A DNA stretch of 64,000 nucleotides from Opisthocomus hoazin (GCF_030867145.1 NC_134440.1:4464001-4528000), one strand, 5' to 3'. Numbered from the stretch's first letter, positions 36,095-50,096 are shown. Made by a program: numbers and translations. Notes: generated by a model not told the origin, from the letters alone.

Positions 36095-36350
36095 TTTATA
36101 CATATTTATTTTTATATATAGAGTGTGTCATAGAATGATTTGGGTTGGTAGGGACCTTAAAGATCATCTGGTTCAAACCCCCTGTATACATACATTTACT
36201 TACATACTTACATATGTATAAGCACACACTTCTACACTTATACAGATGCATTTAATTTATATAACTTTATACATCTGGTATATGAATTATTTTTTTATAT
36301 ATCTCATATATTATACATATTACTTTACATACTTGGTCTATTACTTTACA
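36095..36350. repeat. AT-rich low-complexity block (TATA/ACAT)
   Basis: Irregular TATA, TACA and TTATAT repeats lie on both sides of the 57-bp CR1 tail. The small hydrophobic Tyr/Ile-rich frame at 36246-36443 is a product of this composition. Confidence 0.7.
36128..36184 (-). mobile_element. CR1 3' tail fragment
   Basis: TCATAGAATGATTTGGGTTGG followed by GACCTTAAAGATCATCTGG is the reverse complement of a CR1 3' end (AGATGATCTTTAAGGTCCC, CCAACCCAAATCATTCTATGA), split here for length. It is only 57 bp long. Confidence 0.88.
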
Positions 36351-36889
36351 TCAACTAAAAGGCCAAAGCAATTAGCTGAGCAGGAGAGCTCAATGCACCC
36401 ACCACCACTCCCAACCAGTGCAGGAGCTTGGGGAAGGCGATAGACTCTCCTTCTCCGGGCTGCAAACAGAGCAGGCAAAACACCCCGAAGAACCATTTGC
36501 AAAGCTATTCCAGCAAATCAACATTTTTGGCTGGCTGTGTTTCTCCATCAGCTTCCAAGGCAGCCACGAGGGAGCTGGGAAAGCTGTGGGGATCCCCTCA
36601 ACGCTTCATGAATTTCAAGCACAGACAATTGATTTACATCGCCAGAAATTTGCACGGGGAGGAAAAAAAAAATAAAAATGAGCTCTTCACCATTCATTAA
36701 TTTTCTCTAAAATTCATTCATCCAATTAGGCAGCTGAAATGGTGCGTTGTAATTTAGATACCCTGTGACACACCATGACTATTGATGGTTCCCGATTCAA
36801 AGGGAACAGGAACAGAATAAATCGCAGGCTACGAGCTCTTCAGAACCTAATTTCCTTCTAGTTATGAACCAGGAAATCATCTGGAGAAA

Positions 36890-36950
36890 TCAGGAGAGAT
36901 TCAGACAAATTTAGGTTGGGCATCAAGAAACGGAGCTGGTTCTTCACTGG
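36890..36950 (+). mobile_element. Possible CR1 fragment (diverged)
   Basis: GAGAGATTCAGACAAATTTA, GGTTGGGCATCAAGAAACGG and GGTTCTTCACTGG resemble the CR1 ORF2 end (TTCAGGTTGGATATTAGGAA, AAGTTCTTCACTG) with small insertions. It is short and old. Confidence 0.35.
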
Positions 36951-38021
36951 CTGTGAGCAAGAGTTTGAGCCTCAGCTCTCAGCTGTAAATTTGGGGGATT
37001 TTTCCCTTTGCAAAATATCTCAGCATTTACCATCGATGAACCTGAAATAATGGCACCCACCCTTGTGTCCACCCCAGGGAGCATCTCCAGCTTTCTTAGA
37101 GTTTCATTTTCAACCTCGTCATCTTTATTAGCAAGGAGAGGTACCGGGCAGGACAACTGCCAAAGTCAGTACATCAAGTTTGTGCTGCAGAGGGCAGGTT
37201 TTAACAATAATAAAGCAGGTGATTTTACATTGCCTCTTTGCCATTAAGAGTCACTGCAATTTGCTGACCGAGATGGAAGTGGACATTATCAGGGTAATAA
37301 AGCAACAATGTGGGGCCCCTATGGACATTACCAGCCAGGTCTTCCTGCTCCACAGGGCTTGACCCATTTTGCAGAGGAAGAAAGCAAAGCACAGGACATT
37401 TTCAAGTTTTTCAACTTGAATAAAGTTGCAATCTTCGGGGAAAAAAAAAAAGAATCTCACTGACATGCTAAAACACATGGAAATCAGGTTTTCCCCAATT
37501 TCACTTACTGGCCTCATCGGGAGTACTCCATCCACTTGTCTGCAAGATGCATTGAAGTGGCCCAATTTAACTCAGCTGAAGAGGGAAATCTGGGGCCAGA
37601 CTAAGTAATTTGGAGGCTCCCACAAGTCAATCACAAGCTGTGGAAGAGAACCCAGGACTTCACATTGATGTGAAATCGCACAGCTGGGCTCAGGGTGCTG
37701 CTCCACCTCAGGGCTATGAGAACACACGGCATAAATAACACAGCAATAAATACTCAAGTCAGCTGGCTTCATCCTTGAAGTGAATATGGAGATATATATA
37801 TAGATACATATTTAGACAGAGTTATAGGCAACTCATCATCCTAACATGTAAGCACTTATTGAGTTTTCCAGGATTTAGGGTGAGATCCAGAGATGCACTT
37901 TAGGTGCTATAACTTAGGCAAAGCAATGCCCGAAATAGGCAATGGGATGCTCAAGGACACAGCTTCCAGGTGAGGTCAATGCTGAGACCTTCAAGAGGAA
38001 TCTCTCCCTTCCTGGCTGCAT

Positions 38022-38115
38022 CAAAGGACTTTCCTGATGTCCCTCAGAAATCTTGGGGCAGCACCAGGGTTTAAATCCAGATGTCCTCAGCTTCAGCCCA
38101 ACACCTTGGCTCCCA
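38022..38115 (+). mobile_element. MIR-like ancient SINE relic, 3' part
   Basis: GGACTTTCCTGATGTCCCTC, GGCAGCACCAGGGTTTAAAT, CCAGATGTCCTC and CAGCCCAACACCTTGGCTCC follow the MIR-type order GACTTGCCCAAGGTCACACA, GGGATTCGAACCCAGGTCTC, CAGCCCAGTGCTC. It is diverged but collinear. Confidence 0.45.
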
Positions 38116-41100
38116 AACCCACATGGTGCAAAAGAAAGTGATACAAACTCATGATCTGGGGAGCCACAGAGGTTTTCCCCGACCCCGATCACCCTTCCTT
38201 CTGCATCCATTTCTTCCCTGATCCCCATTTTCAGAGGGCAACCACCTAAAATCTCTGCCTGGGGAGGTGCTGGGATGAGCAGGCAACCGAAACCTTCACA
38301 GGCAGGTCCATGCCCTAAGGGATGGCTCGTGCCACTCCACTTCAGGGAGAAGCAACTGCCTTTTTTTCCTTCCAAAAAATTAAACTCCAGAAACACAGGG
38401 TTAAGATCTGGAGGTAAAAAGGAAGCTCCTGGTGCCAGGTCCCTGTCAGCACAGGGGAAAAGAAAAAGTCGCCTTTCCCAAGAAGCCTCCCAGAAAAAAA
38501 AAAAAAAGTAAATAAATTTCACTGAGCCTTTTGAAAATGCTGTAATTGCCTTTGTGGTCTAATTGCTCCTGGTTTTACAGCCTCATTTCTTGTCATAAAA
38601 TTAGTCCCACTTTTTATGCTTTTTCCTTTGCTACTGGTCTGTGATTATTATTTTTTAATTGCTTTGGTATGTTGATCTCTCCCACACCTCCCCAGGGAAG
38701 AGGGCAAGGGACCTAATTCTGCGGCTGGTGCCCGCACGGAGAATGCCACAGCTGCTGAAAGGAGATGGCCGCTCAACTTTTTGGGTGAATATTAACATTA
38801 ATCTCCCCAGAATTCTCGTTAATACCCAAGAGCAGGGCTGGGTACAGGGACCGTACATCTGAGCAGAGCTCAGCTGCGAAGGGAGGAAACAGTTATTAGA
38901 AACGCAGCAATTTTTTGCAGAACTTCCTGGGGAAAGCAGAGATCCAGATAGAAGCCACAACCATCGGGAAGGTAATAAGAGCATAGAAGGAAACAAAACC
39001 ACCTGAAAAAGATAAAAGCTGCATCATCTGTAACCCTTTTAATAACCATCTTATTTCAAACAGCACCAACTTCTCCGCACCGCTCTCCAGAACAGCATCT
39101 ATATTTGTTTTCTTTTTGATATACAGCTGCAATCGGAAGCCATGCGTGAAGTTTATTAAGCCTGGGTAATTTTCTATCAGTTCTGCGTGCTATTGATTTC
39201 ATCTATACTGTTATCTGCCTGAACCTGAAAAGTCATTTAAAAACAAAAACCCCATATAATTCTTCAAAAACACAACTATTATGGGATGTAGGAAGTTGCC
39301 ATTTTGGATGCATTAACAACACACTGAAAATGAATGTGTCAGAGCTACAAATCTTATTAAGGAGACTTTGATGATACTGAGACTAAAACGGAGGGAGCAG
39401 TTTGAGCTGAACCAAAACACAGAGCTGAATCTGAACTTAACTCCGCAAATTTCTCTCTCAGGGGTGGAAGGAAAATTGGATTTGCTTTGGCTTTCAGCCA
39501 GCCTTGCTTCATCCTGAACCAGCTCTCCACTGTCCAACCTCTCCCACGTCCTTGGAGTTACTCCCAGTTTATGGCATAAGTAAGAGTGAGCTCAGAGCGA
39601 ACGGCTCTACCCACCGCGCTGGCGATGCTCAGAGCTGGCATGGGTCCACCTCAGGCTTGCAAGCCTTACACAGTGTCAGAAATGCAGATCCTCAATGCAG
39701 AAAAACAAACCTTGAAGCCTTCTCCAGGCCACAAAGAGTTGGCAAAGATCTTCAGCCCGACCCAGGGCTTTCCACGTGTTCCTCCATGGAGTGAGTAGCA
39801 CCCAGGGACCATGGGATGCAGGGGACCACATCCTATCTGCATCCCAGCCCCATGCCCAGGAGCAGCCATCCCAGGCGAGCAAAGCTTTTTTCCACACCTG
39901 GATCATCAGCCTTGTGTTTTGGGCTCCACAAATCAAAAAGACAACAGTGACCAAGCACATTAGACACGAGTCCCAGCCAAAACCAAACCTTTCTGGAGCC
40001 ATGGGATGCCAGGATTTGTGTCTGGCCCATCTGTACTCAATTCATCTGCGCTCTCAGCTAACTGGCACAAATCACCCTGCAGTGACACTTAAAACTTATT
40101 AATTAAGAAATCAAAAGGCAGTCATCTAATTTAGCCTGTTCACCAAGCACAGCTCCTTGTCAATCATGGGGACTGGCACAACCTGCCTGTCTCCAAGCAC
40201 AGGTCTCCAGCCCCGTGGCTCTCCCTGCCCCGCCATAACCAGAAATGTCCTTTTTCGCACAATTTTACATGGGTTTAGGTCACATTCTTTTTCCTATACC
40301 AGTCAGACCACTGTAATCCAGGGACATCAACCAGCTCAGACCCACAGCACAAGGAGAATTTGTCCTGGCTGGACTTAAAAAAAAAAAAAGAAAAAACAGC
40401 AAAGTACAGCTGAAGGCTGCAAGATGAGTTGCGGGAATGAGAGTGCTTTGTGGGACATCATCCAATTCCTGCTGGACAAAATCCATCACCCCCTCAGTAC
40501 TCACCTGCCTCTTCACCAAGAGGCATCAAAGATAGCCAGGAGCTTCAGAGACCTCCAAAACTTCATCCTACCAACTCAGGATAGAGCACCTTGTGGGGAC
40601 AGGGAGGGGAAACCCCAAACCAGTTTGCTAAAAGTTAAGAGCATCTGGAAGAAACGATGGGAAGCAGCAGGACTGCTGCCTGTGGCTGCAGTCCATAACC
40701 TCATGCTTGTCCCAAGCGTTCTCCAAACTTCCCCAAAGAACATTTCTGCAGCACAACATCACACCTCCCAGGCAGCCCCAGGGGAGAGACACAGGGCGAG
40801 CTCAGGCTTAAATCCCCTCTGCAATTCAGCTGATCGCCAACATCTGTGGGCACTTTGGGAAGGGGCTGGATGCCTTCATCCCCTCCCAGCCCCTGTTCTC
40901 CTGGAGATACCAAGGGAATTTCTTGTGCTAGTTCTTCTGTGCGGTGTACTGGGGAGGAAGAGACGGGCAGAGGGGAGGAAATGGCAGACTTCACCCGTAA
41001 TGCTCCATCATCATCAGCCGAACGCAGCCAGACACTTCCCAAAGAGCTGAGGAGCAGCCCCACGGCTGTGACATTTGCGATGCATTAAGTTTAAACATTT

Positions 41101-43259
41101 TCAATAAAGAAAAACAATCCATTCAGACTTGCTTTATGATTCATAGTAATTGCAAATAGAAGCAGTTAATATAATTGTCCAGCTGAGACCAGCAGGCTGG
41201 GAACATGTAGCAGTGAGATGTACAATCAGGGAAGGTTGGGAGGGAATTTAAGTGCAGGTTAAGCAAATGCATTACTTTAATAACACACAGAGACAGCCCT
41301 TGTAGTTATAAAGAGGATAAAATAAATATTGTACCAGAAATCTACAGAATGGGAGGTTTTATCACCAAGAACTGCCCGCTTGCTATTTACTTTCAATTTA
41401 GATTTTACAAAAGCTGCGCTTGCCATGTTTTTTATGTATGGAAGAGAATGACTTGAATTGACAAATGACCTTATTTCTCCACAAGTTTTACAAGGGAGCC
41501 TCAGTTTCTCAAAGAAAAATGATCACCTCCCAGCAGTCGTCCTAGAGAGAGAAAGATGCTTTTTTCCTTTTTTTTTTGAAAAAGGAGAACTATAATTCAA
41601 AGAGGAGATGGTGCTTCTGCTCCTCTCTGCCTTGGAGAGTGGCCAACCTCTCTGACTTCTCTGAATCGCAGAAGGAACCGGCCATGCTTCTCTGCAGTGG
41701 TTTTGTGCCTGAATTTCAACCCTCTCCTTACTCATTCTTGGCCGGGGCCGTGGTGGTGGGTAATGGCCTGGGGGAAAGTCCAGCTTGGGGGCACAGCTCT
41801 GACATTGCACATGACCCTACTTTGGGTTTCCCAATCCTGAAAATTAGGGGGTTCCTCCTTCTAAATAATTAACTTGAGTTGGTTTGGTGTGAAGCATATA
41901 AAGAGGAAGATGGTAAAGAAGAAGCCATTGAAAGATGTCATCATCATCATTTATCCAGCTTAACCAAACTCTGGCTCTCCAGAGAAGAACTATTGTGCTT
42001 TATTTATTAAAAGATATTTCAGAAGGCAACACATTAAATTAAAGTATCTTGTTCACAGGCTCCTGACTTAACAACACATAAACAGCTAAACAAAACAGAA
42101 CATCGTCTCATTACAACCATTTATAAAATATTAAGGGTCTTAAAAATTAATTATTCACAGGCACCTTCCGCTTGTTTATGGGGGGAAATGAGGATGCACA
42201 GGCTCAAGTGGGCTACCTGCAATACAGAAAGAGAAATACTGTTGTAAAAGCCCCTCTGCACATTAGCTGGTGTCCCCTGTTATTTTGAGGGGGCGATGGG
42301 TTAATAGGATGGGTTAATTCTGGGGTGGCAGTGCCTGGATGTTGACAGAGGGCTGCATCCTCCAGCATCCCCCATCCAAGTGAAGGATTAATAAACATAG
42401 GACAAGAAATGCAAAAAATACCAATACCCACCCCTCCAAAAAAATAAACCCCAAACCCAAGCGAAGAGCCGCTCTCGCAGGGCCCCCCAGGACTCTCCGT
42501 GACGCTGCGTGGTTGCAGATGTGGTAAACAAGCCCGTATCCAGAGGGCTTCATACCAGGGGAAGCAGACAGGGAATGTAATTTTAAAGTCGCAGAATTTA
42601 GCATAAGAAGGTAATGGGATTGCAGTGGCTTTCCAGTAAATGTCATCGCTGCAATTAGGAGAACAATTATTGTCAACCGGCAGAATTGTCCCCTATCTGT
42701 CATTTCAGCAGGAACAGCCAGAGCCACAATTAACACCCGCGCAGGTGGGGTGCCCAGTTCAAACCCTGCTAAATGGGATCGATGAGGGCAGGGCAGAGCC
42801 CGTCGCCGGCCAGAGGCACTGGGGGACAGGGATTTTTGGGGGTCCATCCCCACCGGTCCCACTCCTGGCTCACACCAGCCCTGCACAGGGCAACGTCGCA
42901 CCTCCTGTCTTGACAGAGCTGTTTATTACGGCACCAGCCCGATGCTCTGGCCTTGTAGAGGGAAGACTTTAAGCAACTGCTTAACTTGGAAAAAAATAAT
43001 TTACAAATTTGAGACCTTGGAGGCCAAATCTGCTTCCACCCACAGCAGAGGGAAGCTGGAGGAGCTCCAGGGAGGAGGAGGAAGAAGACGCCCCAGTGAT
43101 GAAGCTGGCGCAGGAACATGTTTTCTCCAGCTTCACCCCATCTACTTATTTTCCTCAGTGACAAGGTTGCTAAAAGTGCAGCTGACAGCACATCTGAAGT
43201 ACGGGGCGCTGATGAATAAAGAAGAAGTTCTCATGGTGTCAGAGAAAGGAGGTGGCTGC

Positions 43260-43510
43260 CGCTGTAACCTGCTATTAATGGCACCCGAGTCCCCCGAGAC
43301 GCCTGATCTCCGGCTCGAGCCCCGCGTTTCCCAGCACACGGCCCCGAGCTCCCAAATCCCCCTCTCCTGCTGCACAACCTGATGTGCGAGCGCGGCTGCT
43401 CTGGAGCTGCAACGAAAACTGGGGCTCGGCGGAGCGCGGCCCTTCCCGACTCGGCGCAGGGGGCACCGCCAGCGAAGCCAAAATGGAAAAAAGCAAGCAG
43501 CAGCGTGCGT
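43260..43510. other. CpG-rich patch
   Basis: There are many CpG sites over about 250 bp (for example CTCGGCGGAGCGCGGCCC), surrounded by AT-richer DNA. No promoter elements or first exon can be identified, so it may be a small CpG island or just a GC-rich island. Confidence 0.4.
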
Positions 43511-46139
43511 CCAAATTTCTCAACTTGGGTAGAGAAGAGGCTCTTGCTCGAAAGGAAAGGGGGATGCAGTGCAGGGAAGGAACAGGGGGGCAATTACATC
43601 CACTGAAAGCATTTGCAGCATCTTCGCAGCTTGCTATGATTAACTGTGGCCAGAGTGCTATTAGCAGCCTGGTATGATGATTAACAAGCTCTCCTAATAG
43701 CTGTTTTTAAACCTGCTTTAAAAAAAACCCCAGAGCTGAGCTGGAAGGGGGTGGGGAGACCGGGTGGTATCTCCAAGGAAACCAGAAACAACATGGGCTT
43801 TGGCACATCGCAGAACCAGGCGGGTAATCAAAGATTACAACCAATTTTAATTTAAGGTTAATTATTGTTTACTCTCTGGAGGCCGCCCCGTCGGAAAGCA
43901 GCAGTTGGGCTGACCTTCAGCAGCTCACGGTGGGGCCCTCCGGTTCTCCCCCCGGAAAGGCTTGCCGGCATCTCCCGGTGGGAGCGGGGATGGAGGGGGG
44001 GAAAGGGGAGCCGTGAGAGGGAGGGATTGGTGGAGGAGGATGGCGAAAGGAAACGGAGATGGAGGCTTCCAACGCCGAGATGAATCCTGCCCCAGCTGCA
44101 TGTCGAAAAGCTTCATTCAGCTTTATTTAAATGGTTGCTCCCACTGCAGATCTGGTTAATAAATGCTGGACTCCCCTCGATTTCCCATTCGGTGGAATCA
44201 CACTGGCATGTTCACATACAAGCAGCCCCATTTCTGTCAATGAAAATGCTGTGTGCGGAGGTGTCTTCCCCCGATGAGACCATCTACACCCACGGAGGAG
44301 AGATGGAGGCTTTAACGTGGTCAGGTCGCGGATCCTTGCTTGGGGATGGGGCATCCTGCCCGGGGCCGGGGCCGGCTGGGTGGGCGGATTCAGGGAGCTC
44401 CTCTTACCAAGGGCCATGACCGATCAGGCACCAACCCAGCCCCCAGCTCCTCTCGCTACCCCCAGCTGTTTGGGTAAGGTCGGATCCTTCCCCCAGACCA
44501 GACACGGTCTCTATAGATAGAGGTGGGCAGGGTCCGGGACTCAGCACCCCACGCTCAAAAGTCCCCATCCCTTTTCCTCCTTAACACCCAAAGACACCCA
44601 CAAGTCCAACTCAGCCTGTTGAACCCCAACTTTGCAAAACACCCCTCCCGCTCTAATACCCCCTTGCTCTTCTCCAGGCTGCTTTTAACAAAGCAGAACG
44701 CAAAGGCGCAGGACATTTCTCAAAGTCTATCCTGGAAGACACTTTTTCCCCCCCAAAACCCATTTTGCCGCTGCCCTGACAGCGCTGCTGAGGAATGGCA
44801 GCTGAGATTAAGGATGGTGACAACTCCCCTAAGCTCTCCTCCCTTTGCTTGGAGACAGACATATTTAATTATGATAGAAAGGCGATCCTGGTGCGCGCTG
44901 CAAATACTTAAGGTGATTTGAAGCGTGAAGCTGCATACGGTTTGTGAGATCTGAGTTCCCAATCTGTTTGGGGTTGTTTCGACAGTTTCTGCTGTTTATT
45001 CGCTCTGCATTTTTCTATGCTTTCCAGCACGTGGGGACTTCAGAAATACACGTCTGAGGAAATCGTTGCGGAAAGGTTTCGGTAACTTCATTCCCCATTT
45101 GATGCCTGGGATGAAACCCGTTAACAGCAATGGGAGCACGGAGGGGTTTTATCCCCGTTAAATATGACAAGCATCTCTTAGGACTTCTTTCATACAGTGG
45201 TTCCCGAGAGAGTGACTTCTATTGGTTTTATCTCTGTTGCTCCAGCTCCCAATGCAGCCCTGGAGCCTGGTACCACCGGGTCTTGCTGGGAGGTCTGATC
45301 CTGGCTGGGTGTGGTGAGACAACAGCAGCCGCGCAGTCTGCCTTGGGCTGAGCTGGGGGCTTTGACCCAATGGGTGAGTATTGATGAAGGTAAAAGGGCA
45401 AATATTTCACTTAATGGAAAATAAATCCAAATTTTCACACAACCAAGAAGTCACCATGTATATAAACACTGGATTTGGGCCAGACCCTCAGGAAGGCACA
45501 GCAAACATCCAAAGCCCGTGCCACATGCGTGAGCTCTGCAGGCGCATCCCTGTCCTGAGCAACTCCTTGTGTGCAGGACTGAAGGATCCCGCGAGCGTGC
45601 ACACACATCTGCACCCTCCCGGGGCACATCGTTCACGTGGGAAGCCTGAAACCCTCAAAAAGAGCTCAGGGACGGAGTGTCGTACCCTGCTGCTACAGCT
45701 GCGATGGGGACACAGACAGGAAAAGCTCAGTCTTGGCTTATGTGGCCATTTCACACCTGTCCTGAGCTTATTTTTCCCCTCTCAAGCTATTGCAGCAAGG
45801 AGCACACCACAAACTGTAGCAGCTCAGCGGCCGCCTCTGCACCGAGGAAATTCAAGGTGCAAAACACGGAGGGAAAAAATAGCTATTTTGATGAATATAC
45901 TCAAAACAGTACCTGCTTGAGATACGGCCTGGGGAGACGGACACACGGAGGCACCCAGGACACCGCTGCTATTGATGCTTCTGGTGCGGAGGGTGTCACC
46001 AGGCAGCACCGGCTCCTGATCAGGTCCCGAGAGAAGAAAAGAGGTTGGGGGAAACAAAGCGAGAAGGATGCTTTGGGTTTTGTGGCGTGGCGGACTTGTT
46101 TGTTTGGGGTTTCAAGCAGCAACTTTGCATCCCTGGTTG

Positions 46140-46640
46140 CCATGGCAGCGCGGAGCGCACTGCACGCTGCATCCCTCGGAGCCGGCAGAGCTGAGCACCG
46201 CCTTGAGCCGGTCCGGCCGTGGCCGGGCACAGCTGGGGCCCAAACAGGGTGTTGAAAGCAGCTCAAACCCTGCAGCGAGCCTCAGAGCAGAGCGAGGAGC
46301 AAGCCTGGGGCCCCGGCACAGGGCTCGGGCCAAGCCTGCAGAGACACCCATGGTCCCCTTCGCAGGGGCTCCTTGGCCCCCACCGCTCGCTGCAGGACCC
46401 AGCTGCCCCCGGCGCGCGGCCCCACCGCCCTGCAGCCACCCCGCCACTTCTAAACCCAATGAAACCCAGCAGCAGCTAAAGTCAGCGCTGTCCCCTTCCC
46501 ACCCAGGGCTGACACATGCGAGGAGGCATTGCTTTCTCCTCGATCTCCTCTTTGCAGTGGCGTTAAGGGGACATTCCTGTTGCTGCCCACGCAAAGGGCT
46601 GCAGCAGCGAGGCACGCAGGAGCCCTAATTTTGCACCTTT
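46140..46640. other. GC- and CpG-rich patch
   Basis: About 500 bp is GC-rich with clustered CpG (for example GAGCCGGTCCGGCCGTGGCC). It supports long overlapping frames on both strands, which is expected from composition. No exon is supported. Confidence 0.4.
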
Positions 46641-49600
46641 AGCGTGTTCCTGGCTGCTGTTTCCCTCGCAGTTGCTCCCAGCGTCTCCGTTCCCATCTCA
46701 AATCCATGCTGTCCTTCTCGCCGTTACCTGGAGTGCTTCTCTTTATTGTCCTGTTTGTCTCCTCTCCACAGTGTAATTTTATCTTGTTACTGAGATGCCG
46801 AGCCGTGTTTACTTTCTTTTACTTTTTGTGGTGCTTTTTATCCTAAATTCTCTTCATCTGGACAGCAATTTGTCAGCGAGGGGAAGCCGAAGGAAGCTAT
46901 CTTTCATCCTTATCAAGATTCCTCTCCTTTCATTACCTCCAGTGCTTCTACAGAGCATCAAAAGGGCATCTTTGTTCTTGCAATCTAACATGATTTCAAA
47001 TATAGCCATTCAAGCCTTTTGAGAAAATTATGTACACAAACACACATCCATTACCACCCCGCACTCCCTCCCCGCAACGCTCCCTCAGGAGCCCCATGGC
47101 TGTTTTGGGGCTGCCTGGTGTTGAGGGATGCAAGGTGGAGGAAAAGGACATTTTTAGGTCTGTGCTGAAGCCCTATGGATGGGGATGAGCCAGTGTAGGA
47201 TTTGAGCATCCCTGGTCCTGATGTCATCCCGTGGGTGTGAGGATGGCCTCGGGGACTGGGAGGGCAGTGGGACCAGTCTGGAGCTGGCAATGGGCAGTAT
47301 TTTCATCTGCTGCTGTGCCCATGCCAGATGCCAGTGAGATGGTCCAGATGTTTCCTCCTGGCTCCATCTGTGACGGAGCCATCTGCAGCCATTGATCTCA
47401 TTGCATCTCCCACTTGAGGAGTGGTGCAAGGTCCAGGGTGGGCTGGGAGGGCTGTTACTATGATGGACGATGCTGCTGTTCATGGGGAGCCTGGCTGGGA
47501 GCTCACAACTCCTCCATTGCAAGCTGTGACATGGATGGGGTGAGCAGCCAAGAGGAGAAGCGGAAAGCAAAGTCACGGTGAACTTCTGCCTGGGAGCATT
47601 TCCTGGATGGAAGAATTTGCTGGAGAGGTTTGAGTGGGGTCTGGCTTGAAATCCTCCTTGCTGGGGCAGGCAGAAGCCCTCTCCATCATGGTCCTGATCT
47701 CCCCTACTCCCAACCAAGAAGAAAACCCAAATTTTGCTCAGCCATCAGACTCTGAGAGCCAACACAGCGTTCACACCATGGCCCAAAACCCTGCATGATT
47801 TCCTAAGCGCATTCATGAAAACCTGTCCTCTGGTTCCCCCAGCCCAAACCTCACCTCCAGCTCCTTTCCCCTCCCCCACGCTCGGCAGAACAGATACCTC
47901 AAGACCTGGATATGGCCATGTTGCAGCCCAGGGTAGCACGAGTGCTCGTCTTCCGCCTCTGCACCCCTCCAGCCACTCTGTCCCCATCACTGCTCCAGCG
48001 TGACCCCTCTCCCCAGCTCATCCACATCTCAAAGATAACCAGGTGTGAAGGCAGAAAAGCTTTTTAAAGCTCCTGGAATTAAGGAACATGAGGGGGCTTC
48101 GATAGGTTTTGGAATAAATTGCCCATAAAAGTGCTGGGGAAAACCTATCTACAGGAAAAAAGAGAGAGAGGGTGAGACAATGATCTATCTCAGAAGGAGA
48201 GAAGAGGAGAGATCGGGAAGCGACTGGCTGATTGTTCCATAAGCACCTCTTAAAAGCAAACACAATAGACATGAGCAGTTTTTAAAATGACAGACAATAC
48301 AATGGGAGATAATATATTTAAAACCCATATCAGTTGTTAACAGACCATAAAAACGCCGGTACATTAATCTATGCTGTCTGTCATACACTCATGAAGCAGC
48401 TGTGTTATTTTATAGTTTCATTCCTGCGGGCTTCTCTGACACTTCCACAAATACATCTCAATTTATTTGGATAAGAACAAATAGAAATATTGAATTCTTC
48501 TTTCTCTGTTTCTGCTGCTTTTTTATTTTTTTTTTCCCCCAGCCCCAACAACTCGGGGAAGGCACTTGGTATGGCTTTGCCAGTGAATTTTCTTCTGCCA
48601 GAATGATTGGTTTTGGAGAAATGCACCGTGCAGATGCATGCCTCGTCCCTCGCTTTGGACTTTCTGAGCTCCTTTAGTGCCTTCACAGGGAGCGGGATGA
48701 AGGCCAGGCTCCCACCACACCCTTGGGTGCCGGTCCCAGTCGGGTGGGTGGTGGAGAGCGGGCAGCTTGCTTGCACAGGGCAGCTCTCCCCATCCCGCAT
48801 CGCTGCGGGACTCTCGGGCAGAGAATTCTTAAATGCCAAAGCGGGACCTGATTTCTGCTTTGGTAAATGTCCGTCTTTCACCTTTGCTTGCAGAGCTCTT
48901 CCCCTTCTTCATCTTCCTCCTCCTTCTCCGCAAGGTGGGACCAGCCCATCCCTAAATCACATCCGAAACCCCGTTGCCTTCGCTCCCCATTTGCTTTCAT
49001 TTCCAAAGACAAAGGAGGAGAAAAAAAGAGCTCCTTTGCTCCCAAGGAACAGGAAGCAGGGATGAAGTGTTTGCTCAAAGCCAGTTTTGTTTTCCCTCTA
49101 AATTTGCACTCAGGTTTTTAAGGATTTATTTTATGATCGCAAATAGACACACGATGCTGTCGATGGCAGGGACGGCGGCTGCTCCCAGCCTGCTGCTCCC
49201 CGTGCGCAGGGTGGGTCCCACGCAGCCCTTTTCCAGGGACTCCGGACCCACCCCATGCCCCATCCTATTAACCCCACAAGCAGTGCTGCTCCCCAGAGGC
49301 TCTGCAGACCTACGGGCACCCCACAAACACGCCGGCGATGCTCTCACCCCCTTCCCAGGAGCAAGGGGAGCTCTGGTCCCTGCACTGCTACAAGCAAATG
49401 TTTAACATGAATTATTCTGGGCGACAACACGCAGAAGATTCAAAGCTCAGATACAGGCTTTGGTGTGGGCCCATCAAAGAAGAGGCATTTCTGCTTCAGG
49501 TCCCGTGGGATGCTGGTTGGGAATTGCTTAAGAAGCTGCAAAGCACTTGGTGCGTGTCTCTAATGAGGGTGGAAGGAGAGCAGGAGCCCGCCCGGGGAAA

Positions 49601-50096
49601 AGCAGGCAGGGGTCTGGAAAGGGCTCGTGATGAGGGAGCCAGAGCAGCTCTTTTTAGTGCTGAGCGAGGAGCTTGGATCACCCTGAGGATGCGAGCCGAG
49701 GTCTGGTGTCCCCTGCAAGGGGAGCGTCGTCGTGCCCCCTCCCCGCTCAGCCCGGCTGGGCCATCGCTCGGGGTGGCAGCTGACGGCTGCTGCAGTGGGT
49801 ACCCCAAAACCCAGTCCCGATGGCGCTGGCGGCGTGCCATGCTCCCGGGCAGTTTGTGAGCCGCTTCCAGTGTCAGCGAAAGGAGGACAAACCCCTCTGC
49901 GTTGGTGGAGAGGGAAAAGCACCCACCTGACAGCTCCCGTGGATGAGCTGGTACCTGGGCACTCTTCATCATCACGTTGGGTTTTCCCTCATTAGGAGAT
50001 CCCTGATTAGATCTCCATCACTGCCCTGGGAGAGCGAAAATCATCTGCAAAGCAGATTGGCTGTACAGAGGTGAGGAAAAAACACCATTATTATAA

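Larger units (their letters stand above)
28007..36127. other. Non-coding DNA with no supported gene
   Basis: No exon can be supported. Listed separately are a C23 tract, a MIR-like relic at 32950-33042 and another SINE relic at 34911-35075. The AT-rich block at 29880-30240 and a pair of AP-1-type TGACTCA sites (30540-30546 and 30588-30594) may be regulatory. A (TA)-rich stretch lies at 30378-30425. Confidence 0.5.

Noticed and set aside
37610-37700. Another MIR-like stretch (AAGTCAATCACAAGCTGTGG, AACCCAGGACTTC)
   Set aside because: The match is too short and diverged to separate from chance without a library search.
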